A DNA stretch of 64,000 nt from JAFGUB01 sp050305515 (GCA_050305515.1 JBNLFL010000013.1:28805-92804), one strand, 5' to 3'; numbered from the stretch's first letter, positions 8,685-18,422 are shown. Notes: a model not told the origin generated them from the sequence alone. Numbers and translations: made by a program.

Positions 8685-10460
8685 ATGGATATTTCAAGAA
8701 GAGACTTTTTACAGATCGCCGCGGCACTGGGTCTGGTCACGGTCAGCAACGGGTTTGCGACCACGATCAGCTCCAAAAGCCCTGCCGACATCACGCTCAA
8801 AGATCTGTACGATTTCAAAGCGACCGGTAATGTGACGCTGCTGCACATGTGTGACATGCACGCCCACCTCAAGCCGCTTTACTGGCGTGAGCCTTCGACG
8901 CTCATTTCCGCACCGAACCTGACCGGTACTCCGGGCTTTTTGTGCGGCGAGTCATTTTCAAAGTTCTACGGTCTTGAGCCGAGTTCGCTTGATGCCTACT
9001 TCGACACCCACATGGATTTCGAAGGGCTGGCGAAGAAGTTTGGTAAAATGGGCGGTGTGGCCCACATGAAAACCCTGCTTGACCACATTCGCAAGGAGCG
9101 CGGTGCGGAAAACTGCCTCTTTATGGATTCCGGTGATACCTGGCAGGGAACGGGCGTGGCCCTTAAAACCAACGGTGAAGCGATCGTTAAAGCGCAGAAC
9201 TATCTGGGTGTCGACGTCATGGTCGGTCACTGGGAGTTCACCTACGGTAAAGAGCAGGTCAAAGCGCTTATCGAGATGCTTGATGCGAAGTTCATTTCCC
9301 AGAACATTATCGGTGACGATCCGTTTGCCGATGAGTACGAAGAGCTGATTTTCGAACCTTATACCATTGAAGAGCGCGGCGGTGCGAAGATCGGTATTAT
9401 CGGTCAGTCATTCCCGTTCACCTCTACGGCAAACCCGAAAGAGTTTACGCAGGGATGGAGCTTCGGACTGCGTCTTGACACGCTTCAGGAGTATGTCGAT
9501 ACGCTCAGAAACGAGCACAAGGTTGACTGTGTCGTAGTGCTCTCGCATGACGGTTTCAGCGTCGATCAGGAAGTGGCACGAAAAGTCAGCGGTATCGACT
9601 TTATTCTGAGTGGTCATACGCATGACCCTTCACCCAAGCCGATTATCATTAACGGTTGTGCCATTGTCATCGCGGGAAGCCACGGAAAATACATCGGGCG
9701 TCTCGACGTCGATGCCCGCGGCGGAAAAGTGCACGGATTCGAGTACAAACTCATTCCGATCGCATCCAATATGATTCCGGCAGACCCGGAGGGAGAAAAA
9801 CTTGTCGCGGAGCTTTACGCGCCGTTTGACAAGGAGTTCAATGAAGTGCTCGGTAAAACCAAAGGCACGCTTTACAAGCGCGATACCTTTTTCTCGACCT
9901 TCGATCAGCTCATCAACGATGCGATCATGGACGAGATGAAGTGTGACATCTCCTTTACGCCCGGTTACCGCTGGGGAACCACGGTGCTGGCCGGAGATGA
10001 CATCCTGATGGACAATGTCTATGAAATGTGCGGGATCACCTATCCTAACGTCTATACCTTCGAGCTCAAGGGGCAGCGTATCGCCCAGCTACTTGAAGAC
10101 ATTGCGGACAACGTTTTCAACGCGAACCCGCTCTATCAGCAGGGCGGCGATATGAGCCGTCTTGGCGGCGTGACGTACGACATTAAAGTCGGCGCGGAGT
10201 CGGGCAAGCGTATCAGCAACCTGATGGTCGGCGGCAAGCCGATCGATCCGAAGAAAACCTACGTCATCTCTTCATGGGGCGGTAACCTGCAAAACGCGGG
10301 TTCAAACCTTCAGGAGAGCAAAACACGTCCGGTGTATGATGTGGTCCGCGACTACATCAAACGCAAAAAAGTGGTTGATGTCAGCAATGAGGGCAACGTT
10401 CGCATTCTGGACTATGACTGTGGCTGTCCGCCCAAGGGCAAAACCAGCTGTAAAGCTTAA
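8685..10460 (+). CDS. soxB: S-sulfosulfanyl-L-cysteine sulfohydrolase SoxB
   Basis: The 591-residue periplasmic dimanganese hydrolase releases sulfate from the SoxY-bound conjugate. A Tat signal (SRRDFLQIAAALG) opens the protein. The metallophosphoesterase core shows the metal motif LLHMCDMHAH, SGDTWQGTG, and the 5'-nucleotidase C-terminal domain (about 390-560). Length and motifs fit the family. It starts 9 bases after soxA and is followed within 26 bases by a porin gene. No soxCD occurs in this window, so full oxidation would need genes elsewhere or another route for the sulfane sulfur. Confidence 0.96.
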   Translation: MDISRRDFLQIAAALGLVTVSNGFATTISSKSPADITLKDLYDFKATGNVTLLHMCDMHAHLKPLYWREPSTLISAPNLTGTPGFLCGESFSKFYGLEPSSLDAYFDTHMDFEGLAKKFGKMGGVAHMKTLLDHIRKERGAENCLFMDSGDTWQGTGVALKTNGEAIVKAQNYLGVDVMVGHWEFTYGKEQVKALIEMLDAKFISQNIIGDDPFADEYEELIFEPYTIEERGGAKIGIIGQSFPFTSTANPKEFTQGWSFGLRLDTLQEYVDTLRNEHKVDCVVVLSHDGFSVDQEVARKVSGIDFILSGHTHDPSPKPIIINGCAIVIAGSHGKYIGRLDVDARGGKVHGFEYKLIPIASNMIPADPEGEKLVAELYAPFDKEFNEVLGKTKGTLYKRDTFFSTFDQLINDAIMDEMKCDISFTPGYRWGTTVLAGDDILMDNVYEMCGITYPNVYTFELKGQRIAQLLEDIADNVFNANPLYQQGGDMSRLGGVTYDIKVGAESGKRISNLMVGGKPIDPKKTYVISSWGGNLQNAGSNLQESKTRPVYDVVRDYIKRKKVVDVSNEGNVRILDYDCGCPPKGKTSCKA

Positions 10461-10485
10461 TACGTAAAAAAGAGAGGTAGAGATA

Positions 10486-12003
10486 ATGAAACTGGTAAAA
10501 CTTAGCGCAATCGCCGCAGTAGCATGTGTTCTGGTCACTGGTGCCTATGCTGAAGAAGCAAAAGCCGAAAAACCGAAGCGTCAGCTCAAAAACAACATGA
10601 TGGAGGTCTATAACGTCCTTCCGGGTTCTGTTGATAACTTCACCGACATGTTCGCACAGGGCGAGCTCTACGGCCGCCTTCGCATGAACGCGTTCAAATG
10701 GGACTGGACCGGTGATACGACTACCGATAACAAAGCATTCGGCATCGGCGGTAGCCTGATCTACAAAACGGCGTCACTCTACGGTGTAAGCGGTACGGTC
10801 GGCATGTACTATTCCGACAGCCCGTTTGAGGGTCTGCGTGATTCACGTGAAGATATCGGCAGCGTCAAAGCCGGTAAAGACACCATCAGCCGTTACGATG
10901 TCAAAACGCAGGGCAACTACTCCATGTCCGTTCTGGCACAGGCATACATGCAGTACAATATTTCCAAGACAACGTTTAAAGGCGGCCGCCAGATTTTTGA
11001 AAGCGTGCTGACCAAATCGAACGACACCAAAATGATCCCGAACACATTCGAGGGTTACAGTGTGGAAACAAAAGAGATTCCAAAAACCACGATCCGCGGA
11101 GCGTATTTTTATGCTCAGAAACTGCGTGACCATACGACATTCCACGACGTTATCACGTTCAAAGACGCTTCAGGCGAGAGCTGGAACAACAATGACGATG
11201 CCGGTGTGCACAAAGGTCTGAACTATGCCAACTTCACGGCAGCAGGCGACGACACCAGCCATGCGCTGATTATTGCCGATATTCGCAACAAGTCTATCGA
11301 GGGTCTTCAGCTTGATCTGACTTATACAGCGGTTCCTGATGTTGTCAGTTCAGTTATCGGTGAGGTGAACTATCAGATCGGACTGCCTGGCGGCTTCTCG
11401 CTGACTCCGGGCGTACGCTATATGTACCAAATGGATGACGGCGGCGGAAAAGTCGGTGGTGCCAGCCTCAGCGGTTCTCTCGTCAAATGGACGAACGGTG
11501 TCGCAACTTACGATGATACTAAAGGCTATTCAACTCCTGACAGCCTTGACAGCTCACTCTGGATGGCACGTCTGGTACTCAAAAACGGACCGCTCAAAGT
11601 TCAGGCAGGTTACTCTGCTGTATCGGATGACGGTGACATCGTAGCCCCATGGCGCGGATTCCCGACGGGTGGTTATACCCGTGCGATGGCACAGTACAAC
11701 TGGCGTGCAAACACCAAAACGACTGCGGCTGAAGTTTACTATGACTTTGACAAAGCGAAAATGGTTTCCGGTCTCGGTGTTCTCGTACGCTACGCCATGC
11801 AGGATTTCGATGAAGACAAACAGGCAGCCGGTGTTCAGGCGGACAGCAACATCATTCACATTGACATCCGCGAGCAGATCAAAGCGGTTCCGGGACTCGA
11901 TGCGAAAATCCGTATCGGTCTGGTCGATGCCAAAGAGCGTGAAGCGGGCGGAGACAAAGACTCCTACAACGAGTACCGTTTCGAAGTCAACTACCTCTTC
12001 TAA
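10486..12003 (+). CDS. OprD-like outer membrane porin linked to sox
   Basis: The 505-residue protein has a signal peptide (cleavage near residue 22, AYA-EE) and alternating amphipathic strands ending in an aromatic C-terminus (EYRFEVNYLF), typical of an outer-membrane barrel. RGAYFYAQKLRD and FKGGRQIFES match campylobacterial OprD-family porins. It sits between soxB and a metallo-hydrolase gene in the same direction with short gaps, so it may admit a sulfur anion such as thiosulfate or tetrathionate. The substrate is inferred from context only. Confidence 0.8.
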   Translation: MKLVKLSAIAAVACVLVTGAYAEEAKAEKPKRQLKNNMMEVYNVLPGSVDNFTDMFAQGELYGRLRMNAFKWDWTGDTTTDNKAFGIGGSLIYKTASLYGVSGTVGMYYSDSPFEGLRDSREDIGSVKAGKDTISRYDVKTQGNYSMSVLAQAYMQYNISKTTFKGGRQIFESVLTKSNDTKMIPNTFEGYSVETKEIPKTTIRGAYFYAQKLRDHTTFHDVITFKDASGESWNNNDDAGVHKGLNYANFTAAGDDTSHALIIADIRNKSIEGLQLDLTYTAVPDVVSSVIGEVNYQIGLPGGFSLTPGVRYMYQMDDGGGKVGGASLSGSLVKWTNGVATYDDTKGYSTPDSLDSSLWMARLVLKNGPLKVQAGYSAVSDDGDIVAPWRGFPTGGYTRAMAQYNWRANTKTTAAEVYYDFDKAKMVSGLGVLVRYAMQDFDEDKQAAGVQADSNIIHIDIREQIKAVPGLDAKIRIGLVDAKEREAGGDKDSYNEYRFEVNYLF

Positions 12004-12018
12004 GACAGGTCGGACAGG

Positions 12019-12927
12019 ATGAAAACACTTGGGGCGGTAGTGCTGGCAGCGACGGCAGCGTTTGGCTTTGAATACGGTTTGAAACCGGTTCAGGTCAATG
12101 ATGCGGTTTTCTGCTACTTTGGAGCGCCCGAAGTCATCAATGTCCAAAACAACGGCAACATGGTGAACTCATGTTTTGTCGATACGCTCTCGGGCTGGCT
12201 GGTTGTCGACTCGGGACCGACTTACATGTATGCCAAAGAAGCACTCTTACATGTAAACACCATTAAAACCCAAAAAGTGACGCATGTGATCAACACCCAT
12301 ATCCATGACGATCACTGGCTGGGCAACGGCTTTTATGCCGATCTGGGCGCAGAAATTCTGGGCCCGTCACAATTTAATCATGTACTTCCCTCCTCAGAAA
12401 CCACGAGAATGGAGCGCCGTATCTCCAAAGAAGCCTATAAAGGTACGGTGCCCACCTCTCCCGATACACTGATCGATACTTCCGGATCGGTGCGGATCGG
12501 TTCACTCGATGTACAGATTTTACATGTAGATCATAAAGCGCACACTGCGGGTGATCTTTTCGTCTACATTCCAAAACTGCAAACCCTCTTTGCCGGAGAC
12601 CTCGTGTTTAATGAACGGCTGCCCTCCCTGCGTGATGGCAGCATCAACGGGTGGATCGCCGCGCTGGAGCAGGTGCGCTCCTATAAACCGCGTAGCATTG
12701 TCGGCGGACACGGGGCGTTGCATGACGCGAAGGCGCTGGATTTTACCTACGGGTATCTGGTCGCACTTCGTGACGCGGTGCGTGCCGCCATTGCCGATGG
12801 CGTTGAGATTGACGATGCGGTGAATCAGATCACGATGGATGCGTATAAAACGGTTGCCCTTTATGACGAAATGCACCGTGCGAACGTGGAAGTCGCATAC
12901 CGAATGCTGGAGTGGGAAGATGAATAA
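12019..12927 (+). CDS. Periplasmic metallo-beta-lactamase-fold hydrolase (SoxH-like)
   Basis: The 302-residue exported protein shows the zinc motif THIHDDHW near residue 94, a downstream DHKAHTAGDLFVYIP, and AGDLVFNERLPS. This is the pattern of SoxH and quinoprotein-relay hydrolases found near sox or cytochrome genes. Its position after the sox porin and before a thioredoxin and cytochrome supports a role in sulfur-compound handling. Substrates of this subfamily are not established. It contains TTACATGTAA at 12247 and two one-mismatch forms (12222 and 12519). Confidence 0.8.
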   Translation: MKTLGAVVLAATAAFGFEYGLKPVQVNDAVFCYFGAPEVINVQNNGNMVNSCFVDTLSGWLVVDSGPTYMYAKEALLHVNTIKTQKVTHVINTHIHDDHWLGNGFYADLGAEILGPSQFNHVLPSSETTRMERRISKEAYKGTVPTSPDTLIDTSGSVRIGSLDVQILHVDHKAHTAGDLFVYIPKLQTLFAGDLVFNERLPSLRDGSINGWIAALEQVRSYKPRSIVGGHGALHDAKALDFTYGYLVALRDAVRAAIADGVEIDDAVNQITMDAYKTVALYDEMHRANVEVAYRMLEWEDE

Positions 12928-13303
12928 AAAGCTTTTATGGTTGGGATTACTGGCGGCGAGCCTTTCGCAGGCACTGGAATGGCAGAGCTATGAAAATGCT
13001 TTGATCGAGGCCAAGAAGAGCGGCAAAATCATTATGATCGACGCGGTGCGCGACGGCTGCCACTACTGCGCGGATATGGAACGCAATGTTTTGAGCGATG
13101 CCAACGTCTCCGCGTGGATCGAAGCGCGTTTCATCCCGGTCAAGGTCAATATAAGCCATGACGAAATGCCGCTTGATATCGACGTGATGATGACCCCCTC
13201 ATTTTATTTCATCAACAAGCGTGAAAAGGAGATCAAAAAGATTCCCGGCTCCTGGAACTGGGAAGATTTCCAATCCATGCTCGAGGGGATCAAAGATGAG
13301 TAG
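12920..13303 (+). CDS. Periplasmic thioredoxin-fold protein (SoxW-like)
   Basis: The 127-residue protein starts at ATG 12920, overlapping the end of the hydrolase gene by 8 bases. A signal peptide (about 1-18) is followed by a thioredoxin fold with the redox motif CHYC (RDGCHYCADME) and the cis-Pro region MTPSFYF. It probably keeps the SoxY carrier or another sulfur protein reduced, as proposed for SoxW. That role is inferred from context. Confidence 0.8.
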   Translation: MNKKLLWLGLLAASLSQALEWQSYENALIEAKKSGKIIMIDAVRDGCHYCADMERNVLSDANVSAWIEARFIPVKVNISHDEMPLDIDVMMTPSFYFINKREKEIKKIPGSWNWEDFQSMLEGIKDE

Positions 13304-13715
13304 AACCCTTCCGGGAGTGCTGTTGGGTACGGCCGTACTGATGGCTGATGGCAGTGCGCTTTTTTCAAAACACTGTGAATCGTGTCATGCGCGTTACTTC
13401 GATATGGAGCAGCTGAGTAAAAACTATATGGAGTCGAACAACACCCTGCTGAATCTCAAGGCGCCAACGCTCAACCAGATCCGTTTTCGGGTAAAGCAGC
13501 GTGTCGGAGACCCATCCGGCGATGCCGAGTTTCACCGCATTGAAGTCGTGGATTTCATCAGCGGCTACGTGATGGAGCCGGATCGTGAAAAGAGTGTCTG
13601 TCTGCCCGAGGTGATGCATTATTTCGAGACGATGAAGTCGCTAAAAGGTAAGATATCTGCCCGGGATCTCGATGAGGTCGCCAACTGGATCTATGATGAA
13701 GAGGAGAACCGCTGA
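13296..13715 (+). CDS. Small periplasmic monohaem cytochrome c
   Basis: The 139-residue protein starts at ATG 13296, inside the end of the thioredoxin gene. A short signal peptide is followed by one haem site, CESCH, near residue 26 (FSKHCESCHARYFD). The rest is helical. It may accept electrons from SoxAX or from the hydrolase/thioredoxin pair, and its stop overlaps the next ATG (TGATG). Neither redox potential nor partner can be read from sequence. Confidence 0.78.
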   Translation: MSRTLPGVLLGTAVLMADGSALFSKHCESCHARYFDMEQLSKNYMESNNTLLNLKAPTLNQIRFRVKQRVGDPSGDAEFHRIEVVDFISGYVMEPDREKSVCLPEVMHYFETMKSLKGKISARDLDEVANWIYDEEENR

Positions 13716-14149
13716 TGCGAAAACTATTACTGTTGCTTATGATGTTAGGCTCCCTGCTGTGGAGCGATACCGTCTTTTCCGAACCCAAACCTTCGATTGA
13801 CAATCCCCGAAAGATTGTCTTCTCCGTGACCGAAGATTCGCTGCATGCGCTCGATCACGTGCTCAGCGTCGCCAACAACGTACTCAAATTTTACGGGCCC
13901 GAAAACGTCCAGATGGAGATTGTGGCCTATTCGCAGGGCATCAAGCTGCTCGACAACCACAACCGCACGACGGCAGTGCGTGTCGAGGCGCTGATGCAGT
14001 ATGACGTTGTCTTTATCGCCTGCGGCAACACGATGCGCACGCTCAACATAAAGCCTGAAGATCTTATCGAAGGCAGCGAGATTGTCACCGCGGGTGTGGT
14101 CGAACTGCTCGAACGCGTCAAAGACGGCTGGATTTACATTAAACCATAA
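13715..14149 (+). CDS. Exported DsrE-family protein
   Basis: The 144-residue protein has a signal peptide (about 1-18), so this DsrE-like fold is periplasmic, unlike cytoplasmic TusBCD or DsrEFH. The motif DVVFIACGNTMRTL carries a single cysteine at the position used for persulfide transfer in the family. Position within the sox operon and the retained Cys suggest sulfur relay, for example receiving sulfane sulfur. The start overlaps the cytochrome stop. Confidence 0.75.
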   Translation: MRKLLLLLMMLGSLLWSDTVFSEPKPSIDNPRKIVFSVTEDSLHALDHVLSVANNVLKFYGPENVQMEIVAYSQGIKLLDNHNRTTAVRVEALMQYDVVFIACGNTMRTLNIKPEDLIEGSEIVTAGVVELLERVKDGWIYIKP

Positions 14150-14161
14150 GGAGAAATACAC

Positions 14162-15088
14162 ATGAAATTACGACTATTCTGGTCACTGCTACTGGTGGCT
14201 TTTGCATACGCTTCACTGGAGGCAAAAGGGGATCTCTACCTCTTCGAGATCGATAACGCCAAAGGTGCCTACACGCCGGAAGTGCTTGAAAAAGCATTTG
14301 CCGACAACGGCTATTACATCTCTGCCAACAGCGAGATGAACAAACCGTTCACGATTCAGTTCGGCGAGACCGGTTTTCAGATTTTTACGCTGATGACGGT
14401 GTTTCATCAGGAGCTGAGCGAAACGCTGGTCAAAGGCCATCCTGAAGCCGGTATTTTTGTACCGATGGGCGTGGGCATCTATCAGCGCAAGGGTGAAAAC
14501 ACCTTACATGTAAGCGTCCTCACTGCCGAGGCGTGGACCAAGATTCTCGGTTTTGATGATCCCGTGATCCATCAGATCGAAGCCAAAACGCTTGAAGTAC
14601 TCAAAGCAGCGCTTCCGGGTGCGACCATGACGCTCTCCAAAGAGGCGATGAAACCCGAAGGGCCGCTGGTGAGCACGTTTGAACTCGAAGTCGATCCCGA
14701 AGAATGGCAGGACACGAAAGATGAAGTGCAGATGATGGTTGAAGAGGGCTTCAAACCCAAGGGCTTCGTGATGTCAAACTACACCGAGTACAACTACATG
14801 CTGACCAAAGAGGATACGGTTGAGAGTCCGTTCGATTTTTACGATACCTATTCGATCTGTAAACTCAAGGTCATCTACAACGTTGCCAAAACGCGTCCGG
14901 AAGCGGCAGCGTTCGCACCGTGTACCTTCATGTTCTACAAAGTCAAAGGCGAAGACAAATTCGTTATGGGCTTTCCCGGTGTTTACAACTGGATGAGCAG
15001 TGCGAATGTCACCGACGAAACGGGCCGCGCAGAGCTGATGACGGCACAGAAAGATTTCGAAAGTATTCTCAAAAGCGCTACCGAGTAA
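14162..15088 (+). CDS. Exported DUF302 tandem-domain protein
   Basis: The 308-residue protein has a signal peptide (about 1-22) and two related DUF302-like halves (about 30-160 and 165-300). Each has an alpha/beta pattern ending in a hydrophobic strand (FVPMGVGIYQRKG; FAPCTFMFYKVKGEDKFVMGFP). DUF302 proteins are common beside sox and dsr genes, but no biochemical role is assigned. It is the last gene of the run and is followed by a hairpin at 15094-15117. It contains TTACATGTAA at 14504. Confidence 0.75.
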   Translation: MKLRLFWSLLLVAFAYASLEAKGDLYLFEIDNAKGAYTPEVLEKAFADNGYYISANSEMNKPFTIQFGETGFQIFTLMTVFHQELSETLVKGHPEAGIFVPMGVGIYQRKGENTLHVSVLTAEAWTKILGFDDPVIHQIEAKTLEVLKAALPGATMTLSKEAMKPEGPLVSTFELEVDPEEWQDTKDEVQMMVEEGFKPKGFVMSNYTEYNYMLTKEDTVESPFDFYDTYSICKLKVIYNVAKTRPEAAAFAPCTFMFYKVKGEDKFVMGFPGVYNWMSSANVTDETGRAELMTAQKDFESILKSATE

Positions 15089-15093
15089 TTTTC

Positions 15094-15117
15094 GAAGCAC
15101 CTTTATGTGGTGCTTTG
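15094..15117 (+). terminator. Candidate terminator after the sox operon
   Basis: An AAGCACC stem pairs with GGTGCTT across a TTTATGT loop, 6 bases after the DUF302 stop, followed only by a short T run. It is the only clear hairpin ending this gene run, but the weak U-tract makes efficiency uncertain. Confidence 0.5.
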
Positions 15118-15229
15118 ATACAGAAGTTTCAGTTTAAAGACAAATTCCGATACACTCATCCTTTTCGAGACAATTTAAAGACTTTTTTTCGAAAAAATCA
15201 CCTTACTAAAACATTCAGGTACGAATTAT

Positions 15230-15907
15230 ATGGTTGAAAGTCTCAAGAGCCTTAATGTGCTCTATATTGAAGATGAGCCAATTATCCAGGAACAGACCTC
15301 ACGGCTTTTGCAGCACTTTTTTCATACGGTGTACTGCGCTTCAAGCGGTGTAGAGGGGCTGGACCTGTTTGACCGCGTCACGGCTCATATTGTTGTCACA
15401 GATATTCAACTGCCCGAGATGAACGGTCTGGAAATGGCGCGGCTCATCCGTAAAAAAGATGGTGATACCCCTATCTTTATCACTACGGCATTTGATGACC
15501 GCGAGTTTTTGCTTGACGCCATCCCGCTCAATCTCAGCGGCTATCTGATCAAACCCGTCACCTATTCATCAATCCGTCAGGTACTTACTGAATGTGCCGA
15601 ACGCCTTTATGCGCAGGGACAGCTAAAAGTGCGTCTGAACAACGGACTCTTCTACAGTTCGCTTAACAAAGTGGTCATCAGTGATGACGAACCATTGATA
15701 TCACTGACAAAAAAAGAGGCCGAACTTCTGGAATTGCTGATTAAACACCGCTCCAACCTCGTTTCCAAAGAGATGATTCAGGAGCTGATTTACGGAAACG
15801 ACCTGATGACAGAAGCCGCTTTAAAAAATCTGCTGCATAAACTGCGTACCAAAATCGGAAAAGATCAGATCATTTCGGTCAGCAATCTCGGAGTCCTCTT
15901 ACGTTAA
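15230..15907 (+). CDS. OmpR-like response regulator
   Basis: The 225-residue protein has a receiver domain with acidic pair ED at 15-16, phospho-acceptor D58 in VVTDIQLPEMNG and the conserved Lys in YLIKPV. The C-terminal half resembles a winged-helix output domain (SLTKKEAELLELLIKHRSNLVSKEMIQE) and is shorter at the end than usual. It lies 140 bases after the sox unit and directly abuts the hybrid kinase. It could regulate sox, but nothing in the sequence shows this. Confidence 0.88.
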   Translation: MVESLKSLNVLYIEDEPIIQEQTSRLLQHFFHTVYCASSGVEGLDLFDRVTAHIVVTDIQLPEMNGLEMARLIRKKDGDTPIFITTAFDDREFLLDAIPLNLSGYLIKPVTYSSIRQVLTECAERLYAQGQLKVRLNNGLFYSSLNKVVISDDEPLISLTKKEAELLELLIKHRSNLVSKEMIQELIYGNDLMTEAALKNLLHKLRTKIGKDQIISVSNLGVLLR

Positions 15908-17646
15908 TGCCGTCTCATACCAGATATCTTATACTTTTTCTACTGTTTGTGGCATCGACGCTTTTTGCTTGGGAAAGCGGTATTGTCATAGAAGATATCG
16001 GATTGTTTGAAGGCGTCGTTTTTCTACTGCTTCTGGGGCTGATAGGATTCTGGCGGCACTGGGAACTGCGCCGTGTGAACGCCCAGTTGCAGTTGGCGAA
16101 GGCTCAGGCAGAGTCTGCACGTGAGGAGGCACTCGATGCCATGCGGACAAAAAGCGAGTTTCTGGCACGGATGAGTCATGAGATCCGTACCCCGATCACG
16201 GCCATCATCGGTTTGACCGATCTCATGACACTCGAAGACATGACCCAAAAAAATCAGGAGCATCTTCGAAAAATCATGCTTTCGACGCAGAGCCTTCTCT
16301 CTATTGTCAACGATATTCTCGATTTTTCAAAAATCGAAGCGGGTAAACTGCATCTTGAAATGAGCACTTTTTCGCTTCGACGCCTTGTCGGCGCCGTCAT
16401 GAGCCTGCTCGAAACGCAGGCCGAGCAGAAAGGGTTGCAGTTTGAGTACCGTATTGCGTCCGACATTCCGGAGTACCTCGAAGGCGATACCCTGAGGGTT
16501 GAACAGGTGCTGATGAATCTTGCCAGCAATGCCATAAAATTCACGCCGCAGGGCAAAGTGTCAGTTTTTATAAGGATGGTGGCACAGTCTGAAAATCAGG
16601 TGATGCTTCAAGTTGATGTCGAAGATACCGGAATCGGGATCGACCCGCAGGGGCGTTGCCAGCTTTTTGAACCCTTTTCGCAGGCAGACCTTTCAATTAC
16701 CAGACGTTTCGGAGGCAGCGGCCTGGGGCTGGCCATTACCAAACTTCTTGTCGAGGCAATGGGCGGACGCGTCTGGATTGAAAGCGCTCCGGGCGGCGGA
16801 AGCCGTTTCTCTTGCACTATGGAGTTTCAGATTGCAAACCGGCCTCAGGTTCAGCCCAAGGAAGAAGAACACGAGATGTCCTACTGGGGTGCGAAAGTGC
16901 TGCTGGTGGAGGACGAGCCGATTAACCGGGAAATTGCCAAATCGCATCTTCAGCGTGTGGGTGTTGTGGTGGATGAAGCGCAAAACGGTATAGAAGCTAT
17001 TGAAAAAATGGCAAAAAATTCGTACGATCTTGTCTTTATGGATGTCCACATGCCCATGCTCGACGGACTTGAAGCGACGCGCACCATCCGCAGCATGGGG
17101 ATTGAAACGCCCATCATCGCACTCAGTGCCCATGTCTCGAGCGACGATCGTGAAAAAAGCCTTGAAGCCGGTATGCAGGAGCATCTGACAAAACCTTTCA
17201 GACCCAGAAACCTTTATGAAGCACTCGAACGTTTTGCCGCACCGGTGCAGCGTCTGAATGGAGGAATCATTCACGGATGGAGCCGCGAACTCCCTGTCGA
17301 GCTCATCGAACCGAGCGATGAACTCGAAGAGATGTGGGGTGATTTCCAGAGTTTTTCCAAAAAGTTTAAAGCATTCGTACTGAGCAAACGCAGTGACATC
17401 TATGCACTCTTTCCGCTGCTTGAAGGGGGCAGCATCGATGAGATGCTTCGTATTAACCATACCATTAAAGGACTCGCACGCCTTTTTGCCGCCCATGAAC
17501 TACTCAAAGCAATCGGCACGCTTGATGCAACACTTAAAAGCGGCAATATGGAACAGGCCAATGAAGATGTCGTTGCGCTGGTATTTGCGTTTGAAGCATT
17601 AAAGACGCTTGCTGAAACCCTGCCTGACGAGATGCCGCTTACATAA
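15907..17646 (+). CDS. Hybrid histidine kinase with receiver and Hpt domains
   Basis: The 579-residue protein has two membrane segments (about 5-20 and 32-48) with almost no periplasmic loop and a short coiled coil to 80. HisKA has His at about 91 (ARMSHEIRTPITAI). HATPase_c follows (ASNAIKFTPQG, VEDTGIGIDP, GGSGLGLAITK). A receiver domain spans about 332-450 (FMDVHMPMLDG). A C-terminal Hpt domain carries NHTIKGLARL near 519. With so small a sensor loop, input is probably a membrane or cytoplasmic signal. The gene begins at the last base of the regulator. Confidence 0.9.
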   Translation: MPSHTRYLILFLLFVASTLFAWESGIVIEDIGLFEGVVFLLLLGLIGFWRHWELRRVNAQLQLAKAQAESAREEALDAMRTKSEFLARMSHEIRTPITAIIGLTDLMTLEDMTQKNQEHLRKIMLSTQSLLSIVNDILDFSKIEAGKLHLEMSTFSLRRLVGAVMSLLETQAEQKGLQFEYRIASDIPEYLEGDTLRVEQVLMNLASNAIKFTPQGKVSVFIRMVAQSENQVMLQVDVEDTGIGIDPQGRCQLFEPFSQADLSITRRFGGSGLGLAITKLLVEAMGGRVWIESAPGGGSRFSCTMEFQIANRPQVQPKEEEHEMSYWGAKVLLVEDEPINREIAKSHLQRVGVVVDEAQNGIEAIEKMAKNSYDLVFMDVHMPMLDGLEATRTIRSMGIETPIIALSAHVSSDDREKSLEAGMQEHLTKPFRPRNLYEALERFAAPVQRLNGGIIHGWSRELPVELIEPSDELEEMWGDFQSFSKKFKAFVLSKRSDIYALFPLLEGGSIDEMLRINHTIKGLARLFAAHELLKAIGTLDATLKSGNMEQANEDVVALVFAFEALKTLAETLPDEMPLT

Positions 17647-17648
17647 AT

Positions 17649-18422
17649 TCAGTCGGCAGTCTCTTTGGCGTAGAAGAGGGTGCCGAGGGTCTGTTTCCCC
17701 TCAATAAGAAACGATTCGGCCGCACTCAGGTCGAAACCGCTGCACAGCAGTACTTTTTTCCCGCGTTTCATCAAAAAGTCGGCAGCTTTGAGCTTGGTGA
17801 CAATGCCTCCGGTAGCAAAAGGGTTGTTGGGGGTGCTCTCTCCCTGGAGTTCGGCTTCGCTCAGATGGGTGACCTGCTCAAAGCGGACGGCGTCGGCATC
17901 TTTTTTCGGATTCTTGTCATAGTAGCCGTCAATATCGCTGAGAATGACGAGAATATCGGCATTGGTAGCATAAGTCACGTTCGCCGAGAGCTGGTCGTTG
18001 TCCCCAAAGAGCTGTTCCGGTGTCGAAGTAATATCGTTTTCATTGATGATCGGGATGATGTTGTTATCCAGATGCGCTTCGATGATCTCCTGAAACATCC
18101 AGGTACGTTTGCGTGAGTCAAAGTCGTCTTCGGTCAGCAGTATCTGCGCCGTATCGATGTTGAAGATGTCGAATTTGCGTTTGTAGCTGCTCATCAAAAT
18201 CGGCTGGCCCGCAGCTGCGAGTGCTTTTTTGCCGATCTGTTTGCGTTTGTCGAGCTTGAGTGCGCTGTAACCGGCGGCTACGGCACCCGAAGAGACGAGA
18301 ATGACATCGTAGCTCTTTTTTAACCGGGCAATGAGATGGACAAGATTGAGCATCCGCTCCTTGGCAATTTCATTATTGTGTGTCAAAACGGCGCTGCCGA
18401 CTTTGATAACGATTCGTTTCAT
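17649..18422 (-). CDS. proB: Glutamate 5-kinase without PUA domain
   Basis: This 257-residue amino-acid-kinase-fold protein opens with IVIKVGSAVLTHNN and contains LVSSGAVAAGY, NENDITSTPEQLFGDNDQLSANV, LSDIDGYYDKNP and NPFATGGIVTKLKAA, all matching ProB. The C-terminal PUA domain of longer ProB proteins is absent. It catalyses glutamate phosphorylation, the first step of proline synthesis, yet it is coupled by an ATGA overlap to the proline transporter putP. This places a synthesis gene in a catabolic operon. Confidence 0.9.
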   Translation of the reverse strand: MKRIVIKVGSAVLTHNNEIAKERMLNLVHLIARLKKSYDVILVSSGAVAAGYSALKLDKRKQIGKKALAAAGQPILMSSYKRKFDIFNIDTAQILLTEDDFDSRKRTWMFQEIIEAHLDNNIIPIINENDITSTPEQLFGDNDQLSANVTYATNADILVILSDIDGYYDKNPKKDADAVRFEQVTHLSEAELQGESTPNNPFATGGIVTKLKAADFLMKRGKKVLLCSGFDLSAAESFLIEGKQTLGTLFYAKETAD

